Origin: Tieghemostelium lacteum
Taxonomy: Eukaryota; Evosea; Eumycetozoa; Dictyosteliales; Raperosteliaceae
DNA: 64,000 nucleotides
Direction of reading: 5' to 3'
Assembly (NCBI GenBank): GCA_001606155.1
Contig: LODT01000028.1
Span: forward strand, 248,001-312,000
The notes under the pieces were generated by a model that worked only from the letters and a program-made list of their open reading frames with translations, did no database searches and had not been told where the DNA came from. Position numbers and translations under genes: made by a program. This document shows positions 12,463 through 21,784 of the stretch, in pieces. Every line of letters begins with the position of its first letter. Position 1 is the first letter of the stretch.

Positions 12463-12629
12463 ATGGATAAATTTAAGAAATTAAAAGTACCCCAAGTTGG
12501 TGAGTAAAACAATAGCAAAAATTTGGTACTGAGATTTCTACAGTTTTGATAGAACAGTCCTTAGATAGAAAAACTTTAATTAATCTTAGTGATGGAAAAA
12601 TTAAGTCAATTTTACCGCTTGACAACTAA
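12463..12629 (+). CDS. Possible minute spliced frame or gene remnant (37 aa)
   Basis: An ATG frame (MDKFKKLKVPQV) runs 12463-12499 into a GTGAGT donor. A GATAG acceptor at 12551-12552 joins in phase to 12553-12629, giving EQSLDRKTLINLSDGKIKSILPLDN and a stop. The splice signals and phase agree, yet the product is only 37 aa. The piece INLSDGKIKSILP is reminiscent of the opening of amidohydrolases, but that is too short to rely on. It is probably the 5' stub of a decayed gene; transcription is unproven. Confidence 0.25.
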
Positions 12630-12779
12630 TTACTTTGATATCTGCCATCGGTACACTAACTGGTGTCTAGATAAACACTCATCACTAATTACAACACCTT
12701 TTATTCATTTATAAATATACTAATATATTTTTTACTTAAACTTTATAAAATTTAAAAAAATAGACCTCATTTATTTACT

Positions 12780-13108
12780 CAATTAAAGAACTGTAAAAGA
12801 CACTTAATAGATTTACATTTTAATGAGATTCAACAAATAGACAATGAAAATAATTATAATACTGGTGGTAGTAGTATATACAACAGAGGTTTTTTTCCTC
12901 AACCTGAAGGATATGTAAAAGTTCAATGTGATCACCTTGGATGTACCTCAATGATCTGCAACGAGAGCAAAAGACAACACTTTGTAAGAGATCACCATTT
13001 GGGGTCACCCAGAAGAAGTGAATAGATGTACTAGATGTAAAAAAGTAAAAGTCAACATAATCAAAAGATGTATTGAACTCAAATTTAACCAATGCAGTAA
13101 AACATAAA
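12780..13108 (+). pseudogene. Broken zinc-finger relic related to the gene at 28961-32636
   Basis: On the plus strand the pattern C-x4-C-x11-H-x4-HH (CDHLGC ... RQHFVRDHH) can be read, followed in a different frame by CTRCKKVK and a basic tail ending FNQCSKT. The same order and spacing occur in the intact gene (CEHIGC ... SNHSVTEHH, then CPKCNKIK and a tail with RFNQTS). The frame is interrupted between the two motifs and I find no start codon or long open frame, so I call it a decayed relative. The minus-strand 90-aa frame over the same bases is a shadow. Confidence 0.6.
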
Positions 13109-13121
13109 TCTATATATTATC

Positions 13122-13212
13122 CTTTGGTTGTTATACTTTGGTTATCTATTACTGTAACGATTACTTATTTATTTCAGATTATTAATAAATAACCAAAGTA
13201 TAACAACTAAAG
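13122..13212. repeat. Near-perfect inverted repeat (24-bp arms)
   Basis: The arm at 13122-13145 (CTTTGGTTGTTATACTTTGG...) is the reverse complement of 13189-13212 except for one G opposite T, which would be a G-U wobble in RNA. The loop is 43 nt. It lies between the two zinc-finger relics. It could be the terminal inverted repeats of a miniature element, or a hairpin RNA precursor. Confidence 0.75.
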
Positions 13213-13279
13213 AATTATATATATATATTTATGTCTTACATATACTTGCACATTGTACAAATGATTTCGGAATTACAGG

Positions 13280-13420
13280 ACTCAGACCAGAAAATAGAGG
13301 TCTCCCTATAGGTGTTGTAAATGTAAAAAAACCAAGATCAAACGAAATGGAGAAAGAAAGAATATATGGCCATATTTTCAATTATATTATATTACAAGAT
13401 TAAAGGAAATGTATTATCAA
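13280..13420 (+). pseudogene. Second broken zinc-finger relic
   Basis: A plus-strand frame near 13310-13400 reads YRCCKCKKTKIKRNGERKN, matching the CxxCxKxK block found at 12.8-13.1 kb and in the gene at 31.8-32.6 kb. No start codon and no upstream C-x4-C ... H-x4-H block are seen nearby, so this is a shorter fragment. The match is short and the call is correspondingly weaker. Confidence 0.4.
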
Positions 13421-13634
13421 AAAATAGGTTAATATAATTAATTTATAATAAGAAAAAGATGGGCCAACAATGAAAATATTCTTACTACTCCCAAACTAAG
13501 CTGCTTGGACCCAAAAAAATCAATAACAGTGAGTTGAGCAAACTCACAACAACAATTGGTGTTTAGTAATGAAATTTTTTCAAAAGTGTTAAGTGATTAA
13601 TTATATTTTTGATTGACAACAGACAATACTTTTG

Positions 13635-15338
13635 TCAAGAATTTTTATTGTCATCTTTTTGTAATTCTGATGATTTAATTTTTGGTACTGGAATTTTACC
13701 AGAAATATCAAGTGAATTAAATTTATCAGTTAAATCTTTATCACTACTATTACTAACTGATCTAGTACTGTAATAAATCTTTTTTGAATTTGAACTAGTT
13801 GATGTTGAAGATGTAGATGTAGAGGAAGAAGGAGAACTAGAGGTAGATTTTGAAATTGATTCAAAATATTGTCTAATCTGAGGAAGCATTGAACAGAAAA
13901 ATCTTGAGAAATGACCAACACTTTTATCAGATCTTGTAAAAGTTGTTTCTTTTCTATGACTTATTAGATAATCATAGTTCAACCATTCCAAGTATAGTGC
14001 TGGTGTATCTTGAGTTTTGTTATCCATATTCTGGTATTTAGTTACAATATCAGTGTCAAAAGGTACCTCTACACAGAATAAAATATATTTTGAAGCTGGG
14101 AACCAAAGTTTAGGTGTTTTATCATTCTCCATTGCCACACGATAACTTTCTAATCTATCTTGAAATAGAAATCCAGTCTCTTCATTAAATTCTCTTAAAG
14201 CTGTATCTAAAGGTTTCTCATTTAGTTCAATTTTACCACCAAAAGGTACAAAATTTGGTTCATCCAATGGTCTTTTTGCTCTTTCACATGCCATTAAAAA
14301 TCTAATATTTCCATCACCTCCTCTACAATAAGGTAATATACCAGATGCCTTATATAAACTATTAATTTCCTCTGGAATCCTTGAAAATCTTTGTGCATTT
14401 TTTGAATAAACGGAATTTTTAAATTCAATTGTTTCTTTAGTTGTAGTTGTGGGGGTTGTGGGTGAGGTTACATTATTTTTGTTATTTTTATAATTATTAT
14501 TTCTCTGATTTTTGTTATTATTATAATTGTTATAATTGTTATTATTATTATTGTTGTTGTTGTTATTATTATTATAATTAGATGTTGAATATTGTCTTTT
14601 TTGATTGATAGGGGTTTCATTTGATTTTCTAAAATTTTTATGCTTTGGTTTGGGTGATGGTGAAAGTATAGAATGTGTAAATTGTTGAGATCCTAAGAAT
14701 GAGATATAAGATGGTTTTGAAAAATCTTCATTAATGAATTGTTTACCATTCCAATACTGTGGATCTACATAGGAATGTGATATATTACAAAACAATAGAT
14801 GATGATCATTCTTGTAGGTTGAATTGGTGTCTATCTGTGGTACTTGGTAAATTACATTACAAACCAAATGTGCAATTGAACCATTCTTTATTGCAAAGTA
14901 TTGGTTAATTTTCTCATCAGGTTTCAGAGGACTACCACCAGGATGACATTTTTCAATTTTAAAATCCTCAAATTTATCAGTAGATCTACCTGATGTTCCA
15001 CCTACACTTAAAACCAATGTTTCCATATCACCAGTTGCTACATTTAATACTATAGTTATAGAATATTGATTGTCAATACTATTTATATTACACTGTGTAT
15101 ATATATATAAATGTTGAGATATTGTTGAATAATTACCAAACTTCTGAGAAGGAATAACTAGAGAAGATGTAAATCTTGATTTATTTAGAGATAGAAAAAA
15201 GTTACCACTATTATCAATGGGTGTTAACCATGAGACTGTACAACAATTTACTTTATCTTCATGAACTGCAGTGAGAATACAAACTGGGTTAACATACAAT
15301 AGTCTACTACTACTGGAACTATCTAATAATTGCATCAT
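13635..15338 (-). CDS. Flavin-reductase-like domain fused to Nudix hydrolase
   Basis: Single exon, 567 aa. The N-terminal ~220 residues resemble an FMN-binding split-barrel (flavin reductase-like) domain: NPVCILTAVHEDKVNCCTVSWLTPI, then a strand and loop with LNKSRFTSSLVIPSQKFG. A poly-Asn/Thr linker follows. The second domain is Nudix: the box GGKIELNEKPLDTALREFNEETGF fits Gx5Ex7REUxEExGU. It is followed by LWFPASKYILFCVEVPF. Nudix enzymes cleave nucleoside diphosphates linked to another group. Joining it to a flavin-binding-like barrel suggests action on a flavin or nucleotide cofactor, which is inference. The C-terminal tail is Ser-rich. Confidence 0.8.
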   Translation of the reverse strand: MMQLLDSSSSSRLLYVNPVCILTAVHEDKVNCCTVSWLTPIDNSGNFFLSLNKSRFTSSLVIPSQKFGNYSTISQHLYIYTQCNINSIDNQYSITIVLNVATGDMETLVLSVGGTSGRSTDKFEDFKIEKCHPGGSPLKPDEKINQYFAIKNGSIAHLVCNVIYQVPQIDTNSTYKNDHHLLFCNISHSYVDPQYWNGKQFINEDFSKPSYISFLGSQQFTHSILSPSPKPKHKNFRKSNETPINQKRQYSTSNYNNNNNNNNNNNNNYNNYNNNKNQRNNNYKNNKNNVTSPTTPTTTTKETIEFKNSVYSKNAQRFSRIPEEINSLYKASGILPYCRGGDGNIRFLMACERAKRPLDEPNFVPFGGKIELNEKPLDTALREFNEETGFLFQDRLESYRVAMENDKTPKLWFPASKYILFCVEVPFDTDIVTKYQNMDNKTQDTPALYLEWLNYDYLISHRKETTFTRSDKSVGHFSRFFCSMLPQIRQYFESISKSTSSSPSSSTSTSSTSTSSNSKKIYYSTRSVSNSSDKDLTDKFNSLDISGKIPVPKIKSSELQKDDNKNS

Positions 15339-15482
15339 ATCTGTGTTGTATTGTTTTAATTTAAAATGAAAAATTAAAAAATCTAAAAACTAGAACAACA
15401 TGTGTTAGTGTTGAGAAATGAGGAAAATTTTTGTAACAATTTGAGAATTTATAGGATTAAAATGAAGTAATATTATAAGGAT

Positions 15483-16311
15483 TTATTTTGACTTTTTGGA
15501 TTTTGAAGTAGATTGTGATGGATAGGTTTGGTCAGTATCAAACACCAGAGAACTGAATCTAGTTGGTGGAACACTAATACGACGTTCATTTGCTGGTGGT
15601 GAAGTTTCAATTAATTTACTTCTTGATTGTCTTTTTACAGGAGTTTTACCCTTTTTAGACTTACTAGTCTCACTAGATGAAGATGCTGTATCACTTTCAT
15701 CTTCAAAATTTAATTTTCCAGTAGTTGTAGTTGGTTTACTTTCTGGTGTTTTATATAATCCTGAAACTGATTCTAAATACTCAAGTTTAGTTGGTGTTTC
15801 TTGTGATGGTAATTTATTTGGTGTTGAATTCTTTTTTTTATTTGATGTTAGTTGTTGTGGTGACTATTTAGATTTGATGTTTGTGAGAATAAATAGAGAT
15901 GGGAATTAGATATTTGTCTATTTTTAATATATATAAAATTATGATTGTGTGACTCTAATTACTGACTTTTTGTGGAGTTTGTTTTTTAGTTGGAGTCTTT
16001 TTAGGTGTGCTAGTTGATTTTGATGTAGATTTTGATTTTTGAGGTGTTTTCTGAGACTTAGTTTTAGTGTTATCTGATTTTTGAATTGGTGTAAATAATA
16101 AATAGGTTAATAGTATACTGTTTAGTAAACAAACAGACACTATTAGAATACTGAGAGCTATACTGTAGATTTTGTATGGTTGTGGTAAATGTGTTATAAG
16201 AAATCTTGAAAATGGATTCTCTAAATATAACAATGGTTGATTTTGAAAGAATGGTAATTTTGAAATGACCAATGTTTCCAATTTATTATAATATTCAAAA
16301 ACTTTATCCAT
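15483..16311 (-). CDS. Small single-pass membrane protein, dictyostelid hypothetical
   Basis: Exon 1 is 16311-15967 (115 codons) and exon 2 is 15863-15483. The 103-bp AT-rich intron has a GTCAGT donor and an AAATAG acceptor, phase 0. The joined protein is 241 aa. One strong membrane segment (about residues 48-73, IYSIALSILIVSVCLLNSIL and on) separates a short aromatic N-terminus from a long Lys/Ser/Thr/Pro tail rich in TPKK-like repeats, which ends SKSKKSK. I do not recognise the family. The in-phase low-complexity continuation across the intron supports one gene rather than two. Type III or tail-exposed topology is inferred. Confidence 0.65.
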
Positions 16312-16508
16312 GATGGCTATAATATATATAAATTATATAAATACACAATTGTCAATACAATACACACAAACTGTCAAATATTTGAAAAAATAAAAAAAAA
16401 GTCAACCACACTCAACAGTCATCCTATAAAAAAAGAGCGGGCTTTTGTTATTTAAAAAACAAAAAAAGTACCTAGGTATCTTTTAATTAAAGATTTTTAT
16501 ATATAAAT

Positions 16509-17945
16509 CTACTTGGAAGATTCTGATGTTTGCAAAATTGTTGATACACCATAATGATCACTTAGTTGAGTAAATGGAAAACCATCAATAAAAAAGGGTT
16601 CAACTTTTGTTGAATTTTGTTTGTAGATTATAGAAGTGGAAGGTAAAGAGTTATTATAGGTAAACTGTCTGTCAAAAAAGAGAATATAGTCCAATCTTTT
16701 CATGCACATGTAGTCATTTTTGTTTGTCAGTTCGGTCTCTCTAGGTAGTTTGTTTAGTCTGTCCATAGAGTCTTTCTTGTAGTAGATATCACCTACAGTT
16801 GGTGGATGTACACCTATATCTGATTTCAAAGAATCGTGTATACTGTATAAGAGACCATCAGTGTTCAGTGAAAGCTTTTCAAGTACACAGTCTTTGGTGT
16901 ACTTGGGGTTGGGTTTCGACAAGATATCCAACATCTCTAAATAGGCTGGGGAATCTGATTTACCATTATCTTTAGCAACTCTAGCATCGACATTCAAGTC
17001 ACCAGCTAGAATGATAGGGTGTGCGTCTTGGTATGTCTTTTCCAATATGAATTCTCTCAATTGGTTTAGCTGTACAGTACGTACACCATCGTTTCTAACA
17101 TTGGTATCTGTTAGAGCATTAGGATTGATATAAGATGCCTGTAGATGTGTAGTAAACAAATGAATAAGTTGGTGATTAGGTAACTTTATCTTACAATACA
17201 AAACACCTTTACTAGCCAACATGTCACTATCTACACCCTGAGTAAACATAAGATAGGAACTGTCAACTATAGGATACCTTGAAATGACAACTAAACCACC
17301 ATCCACCAAAAATGTCGATTTAAAGTATGGTGGAAGTGGTGAAGTTGCAGAATAACTAAAGCCTAAGGTCTTAGCCTTCTCTATAAGTCTTCTCTGACGA
17401 TAACTAAACGCAGAGAATAACTCTTGAAAACATACAATATCAAAAGCACCCAATATACTGGAAGTTGGTGTATCTTCAAATCTAGAATCTTGATGAAACT
17501 GGTCCATTCCATTCATATGCTTCTTACTGTTATGGTGATGATAAGGTGTTCTCCATGGACTTAAAAAAGGTACATTAGGAAATTTACTTAAATCAATCCT
17601 ATATCTACTATTTGGCACACCTTCATTGTCCGATTCCACCTTCTTCAGTACCTTTGGTGCCAACCTATCATTTATCAAACACTCTATTCTCTCGTCTTTA
17701 TAGTCATCCTTATTATTTCTAATTCCAGGTGGTCTTATAAACAGATTATAAGTAAGCAATCTAACATTACTCTCTCCCACATTCACTGTATTTTGCATGG
17801 TATCTAAAGCTATTTTATCTTTTTGTTGATTAATAAATAAATTGGGACTGGTTGTGTGTGCACTAGTGTTTCGAAAGTGTAAACTAAGAAAAATAAAAAA
17901 TAAAAATTTAATTTGAAATGCTGTTAAAATTTTCATTTCCAGCAA
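16509..17945 (-). CDS. Secreted endonuclease/exonuclease/phosphatase-fold enzyme, neutral sphingomyelinase-like
   Basis: Single exon, 478 aa; Met at 17945 or Met4 (17936) could start it. A hydrophobic leader (ILTAFQIKFLFFIFLSLHF) suggests secretion or anchoring. The core has the motifs of the DNase I-like phosphodiesterase fold: RLLTYNLFIRPP, FDIVCFQELF with the metal-binding Glu, HLFTTHLQASY, ILAGDLNVDA and a C-terminal LSDHYGVS with the catalytic Asp-His. The order and spacing fit the nSMase/Isc1 type, which hydrolyses sphingomyelin or related phosphosphingolipids to ceramide. An alkaline ceramidase lies about 4.5 kb away, but clustering is not claimed. Alternative: a secreted nuclease of the same fold. 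Confidence 0.8.
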   Translation of the reverse strand: MLEMKILTAFQIKFLFFIFLSLHFRNTSAHTTSPNLFINQQKDKIALDTMQNTVNVGESNVRLLTYNLFIRPPGIRNNKDDYKDERIECLINDRLAPKVLKKVESDNEGVPNSRYRIDLSKFPNVPFLSPWRTPYHHHNSKKHMNGMDQFHQDSRFEDTPTSSILGAFDIVCFQELFSAFSYRQRRLIEKAKTLGFSYSATSPLPPYFKSTFLVDGGLVVISRYPIVDSSYLMFTQGVDSDMLASKGVLYCKIKLPNHQLIHLFTTHLQASYINPNALTDTNVRNDGVRTVQLNQLREFILEKTYQDAHPIILAGDLNVDARVAKDNGKSDSPAYLEMLDILSKPNPKYTKDCVLEKLSLNTDGLLYSIHDSLKSDIGVHPPTVGDIYYKKDSMDRLNKLPRETELTNKNDYMCMKRLDYILFFDRQFTYNNSLPSTSIIYKQNSTKVEPFFIDGFPFTQLSDHYGVSTILQTSESSK

Positions 17946-18218
17946 TGACCTGAAACTACATCCAAATTATGAAAAATAAGATTAAAGTAATTTTCTTTTA
18001 TCATTGTTCATTTTTAAAATTTTTTATCTGTTTCAGATTTAAACACTTGTGTTGTGTTTAGATCATTTACAATAATTTTGTTTTTTAATTTTTTTCTAAA
18101 AATGGTTATAAATTTAAAAATAATTTAAAAACAAATGATCTACACAAAGTCATTTTTTAATTTTAAAAATATCTAAATTAATATTTTTATTTTGTTTACC
18201 TGTTTTCTAATGGATTAT

Positions 18219-19174
18219 CTAATCAAATACAGTATCAACTTCATCTGGTTGGACAAAAGCACTTTTCTTTCTATCTGATGATTTTTGTTCTTTTTCAACT
18301 CTAGACTTATATTTATTTGCTTTTGCTAATTTATGTAATTGACGAGTCTAAATTATAAAATATTAATATTTAAATTAAATGAAAATGTTGTTGGGAATCT
18401 ATACTAACATTATTTGGAGATTGAAAAGATGGATTACTATATAAAACATGACCACCAAAACCAGCAGAAAATATTTTATCAAGATTTAGAATCATTCTTG
18501 GGCCAATTTCAGTGAGTAATGGCTCCTTTTTGAATTCTTGATCAGAGATTTGATAGTTTCTAAACCAAATACGACCATCTTGATAAAAGAATGAAAAGAT
18601 GTGGTCAAAGAATGGTTTGGATTTGACATGTCCTTTAGGTGTTGAGTAAATTTGTGTAATCAATTCCTTTGTCAATTGTAAATGTGGTTGTGAATCAAAT
18701 GATTTGTCAAAATGTAGGAAAGGACGACTACCTTTCAATGAGTTACCTGTCATTTGTAGTTCATCCAATGTGTGTACATTGGTTACATGGAACTTTATAC
18801 TAGGTCCCAAAGGTGCCTTTACCATCCACAAGAAGAGATCTTTTGAATTTCTGGCATCGAATAGTACAGCATAGTTACATGATTTCATCTCACATGTCTC
18901 ATTGATCAATGTCAATGTACTTTTATCATCAATCTTATCTTCTTTCTTTGAATGTGGTACTAATGCTATCATATCTGTCATCAAGTGACGATGTTTAGAT
19001 CCAATACCTCTAGTGGAGGTAAATAGTACTCTCTTTTTTGTATATATACTTTGATCCACTTTTTCATCTAATGGATTAACAACTGTTGTATCAACTTTAA
19101 CTTTCTTTTCTACTGTTTCTTGTTTTGTATGTAGATGTATTATCAATTTCATCACTCTTACGTTTACCTGCCAT
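18219..19174 (-). CDS. brx1: BRX1, ribosome biogenesis factor with Brix domain
   Basis: The C-terminal intron 18348-18408 (donor GTTAGT, acceptor TTTAG) joins FQSPNN to TRQLHKLAKANKYKSR and a Lys-rich end ...PDEVDTVFD, typical of BRX1. The Brix domain (from KRVLFTSTRGIGSKHRHLM) fills most of the protein, with FHVTNVHTLDELQMTGNSLKGSRP conserved. Role: assembly of the 60S subunit in the nucleolus. The 5' end is uncertain. An upstream ATG (19174, MAGKRK) is out of phase with the main frame. Splicing GTAAAC (19167) or GTAAGA (19161) to the acceptor at 19114-19113 restores it as MA or MAGKL before EKKVKVDTT, giving about 280 aa. The in-frame Met at 19155 is a poorer start. Confidence 0.88.
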
Positions 19175-19319
19175 CTTTTATATTATATATTACTACTATT
19201 AACACTTTATTAAAATTAGAAAAAACGAAACGAAAATAAATACTTATTTTTTTTTTTTTTTTTTGTAGCATTTATTTTCACAAAAAAATCATTAAATTGA
19301 AATTTGAAAAATAAAGAAC

Positions 19320-19730
19320 ATGTCAGTAAGTCATTCAGTGAGATTATTTTAATTAATTGCTCTGACAATTCTTGTTAACTATGGAGTTTTATAAATGAAT
19401 ATATTTGAAATTAATGAGTATAGGGAATTAAAAGATTTATACCATTATTAGATAGAGTTTTAATTGAAAGAGTTACATTGGAACAAACAAAGACTCAAGG
19501 TGGTATATTTTTACCAAGTCTCAATAGTGGACCATCTAATAGAGCTAAAGTAATCTCTGTTGGTACAGGATCACAAAAAATCTGATGGTACTTTTGTAGA
19601 ACCACTAGTTAGAGAAGGTGATGAAATTATTATAAATTCAAAAGTAAACTTTATAAATGTTCCAGTTGGTGATAAAACTTTTCAATTGATTCAAGAAAAT
19701 GATATTCTAGGTGTTATTAAATCCAATTAA
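19320..19730 (+). CDS. cpn10: Mitochondrial 10-kDa chaperonin (Cpn10/Hsp10), one apparent frameshift
   Basis: Exon 1 is only ATG TCA (19320-19325), followed by a perfect GTAAGT donor. The acceptor TATAG at 19421-19423 opens exon 2 with GIKRFIPLLDRVLIERVTLE, the Cpn10 signature. The frame breaks at an A6 run (19575-19580): read straight through it stops at 19583. One base fewer would continue SDGTFVEPLVREGDEIIINS to NDILGVIKSN and the stop at 19728. Cpn10 caps the Cpn60 ring in mitochondria and is essential, so an assembly error in the homopolymer is likelier than a dead gene unless another copy exists. It is divergent from brx1 across 145 bp containing an 18-T run. Confidence 0.8.
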
Positions 19731-19816
19731 TAAACCAATTTAATATTGTTTTTTGTAGCTTCATTGTTCACTTCTAAACTTTTTTTCATGTTTTATTATT
19801 CTACTATCCACTAAAT

Positions 19817-20186
19817 TTAGGAAGATGTGGGTGTGGGTGTACCTATTGGCCTATTTGCAGCCTCCAAAACTAAAGAAATATTATCACCTTTTAATAAAAT
19901 TCTACCTAATGGTTTCTTTGTTTTCTTTTTTAGTGATAGTTCATGTGCATCATCTAAAACTAAATTCATATATTCATCTAAACCAATAATTATACCTTCT
20001 ATTCTAAGATCTGTTTGTTCATATAACATTACCTGTACTCTTGTTTTCTATCAAATATATTTATTAGTCAATTTATAATAATCTATATTATAATAGTTTA
20101 GTATTATCACATACTTGTGTTAAATATTTAAAAATTACTGTAATGGGTTTAACCATAACAGATCTAACCTGTTTATCATGTGACAT
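19817..20186 (-). CDS. snrpE: Small nuclear ribonucleoprotein SmE
   Basis: Exon 1 is 20186-20115 ([24 protein letters not shown]... ends here) and exon 2 is 20047-19817; donor GTATGT, acceptor GATAG, phase 0. The product is 100 aa, against about 92 in human. The Sm fold motifs are plain: Sm1 [20 protein letters not shown] and Sm2 [14 protein letters not shown]. SmE is one of seven core proteins ringing the Sm site of spliceosomal U snRNAs. A short Pro/Thr tail extends the C-terminus. It converges with the Cpn10 gene, the two stops being about 87 bp apart. Confidence 0.95.
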
Positions 20187-20369
20187 TATTTGAGTCTGTG
20201 TTTATTATGTTATATATACAAAAGGGGTTTGGGATGAATTTACAGATAAATAAAAATAGTTTATTTGATGAAAACTGCACAATGATTGAAAAAAAATGAA
20301 ATTTTAAAAAAAAATCATTTTATTTACTTAAAGAGAAATTTGATGAAGATGTATAATTAATTAAATTTT

Positions 20370-21487
20370 CTAAATTAATTTTTTCTCAACAGTTGTTGTA
20401 GTTGAAACTGTAGATTTGTCTGGAGTGATTCTAGTTTCAGTTGTTTTTGTAGTTTCAATAATGTGGGGCTGTTGATCTTGTGGAAAAGTTGATAGAGGTT
20501 TGATTTGTTCTACTGTGGTATTTGGTACTGTTGTAGTTGAGGTTACAAAGGGTGGTGGAATGGTAGCTTGTACAAATTCAGGTTGAGAAGTTCCAACAGC
20601 ACCTGTATTTGGTGGAACAACAACAGTAGCATTCTCAGGCAGATTACTGGGTGGCATTGGATGTTGTTGTGGAATTTGTTGAATTGGTGGTGGCTGAATA
20701 ATAGCTGTGGATGGCAACTGATTTAATTTGATATCCTCACAACCTTTAGTAAAGAAATGGTCAAGATTCATTACTAGTGTTTTGAAACAATTTGGAATTC
20801 CAGTTTCATTTTTAGATTCAAGATCTGACATTAACTGTTGAAATTGGTTGAATGAAGATGAGAAATTGGATCTTGTTGGTTCAGTTGACTTTTGTTGATA
20901 TTCCAGTTTCTCAAAATGAACTTTACTCTCTATAGATTCAACAGATTTTACATTATAGGTATAAACATCACATAATGGTTTTTCAAAATTATCTTTTGAC
21001 ATTATATACTAAATAATAATTATTTCCATATCTATTAATAAGAGATCCTCTATTAAACAATTTTTAATACACATACCAAATTATCACAATTTTTATAGAA
21101 ATTATCAAAAAAGTAAGATAATTCTAAAACTAGATTTGCATCTTTATGAACACCAGTACGGAATCCAATATCCTTTAAACCATGTGCCAATGCATTAGAT
21201 TCTTCTTTTAATTCTATTTTTGTTTATTTATATATAAATTAATATATAAAATATATTTTTAAAAATCGAAACATTTATAATTACATACTGTATAAAGAAT
21301 CTGTCCAACCATGAGCAGATCTTTCCAAATGTTTAAAATCATTTTTAAACTTGATTAATTCTTGTTTGTAAAGTTGAAAATCACTTTCTAAATTTCTACC
21401 TTGAATTACTGGACCTGTATTAATAGTAGTTGTATTCATATTTTCTTTATTTTCAATACTATTTGAATTATTAATAAAATAAGGCAT
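20370..21487 (-). CDS. Coiled-coil protein, possibly BAR-like
   Basis: Three exons: 21487-21289, 21213-21077 and 21008-20370; introns have donors GTATGT and GTATGT and TAG acceptors, and phases agree. The protein is about 324 aa. The first ~200 residues are predicted helical with heptad-like hydrophobics (YKQELIKFKNDFKHLERSAHGW, then KLKEESNALAHGLKDIGF and FFDNFYKNCDNL), the style of a small BAR domain that dimerises on membranes. The C-terminal third is Pro/Thr/Gln-rich low complexity. No Cys clusters, signal peptide or catalytic motifs are seen. The BAR assignment is a guess from helix layout; the gene model is firmer than the function. Confidence 0.65.
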
Positions 21488-21784
21488 TTTATTTTTTTTT
21501 AAATTATTAAAAATTAAAGTTTATTCCTTTTGTTCACTTAAAGAGATCCAGATACCAAAATTAAAAAATCAATTTTTCAAAAATTTTTATTTTTTCTAAA
21601 TATGGTAATATTTATACTCTTTCAGTATTTACTATATTTTATTGTAAATCTACCCTTTATATTTATTTCAAAATTTTATATCTATATATTTTACAAATTT
21701 TTATAAAAGTTATATTACAATGATGATTAAAATTGAGATTGAAATTGTTTAATTATATAAAAAATATTTATTTTAAATTCTAAT

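Noticed and set aside
12820-13092. 90-aa minus-strand open frame
   Set aside because: It lies opposite the zinc-finger relic, whose motif spacing matches an intact gene; the minus frame shows no family features.
19155-19174. MMKLIIHLHT as the BRX1 N-terminus
   Set aside because: The residues are unlike BRX1 starts and read as a shifted copy of the MAGKRK leader; a short intron from the upstream ATG explains the frame better.
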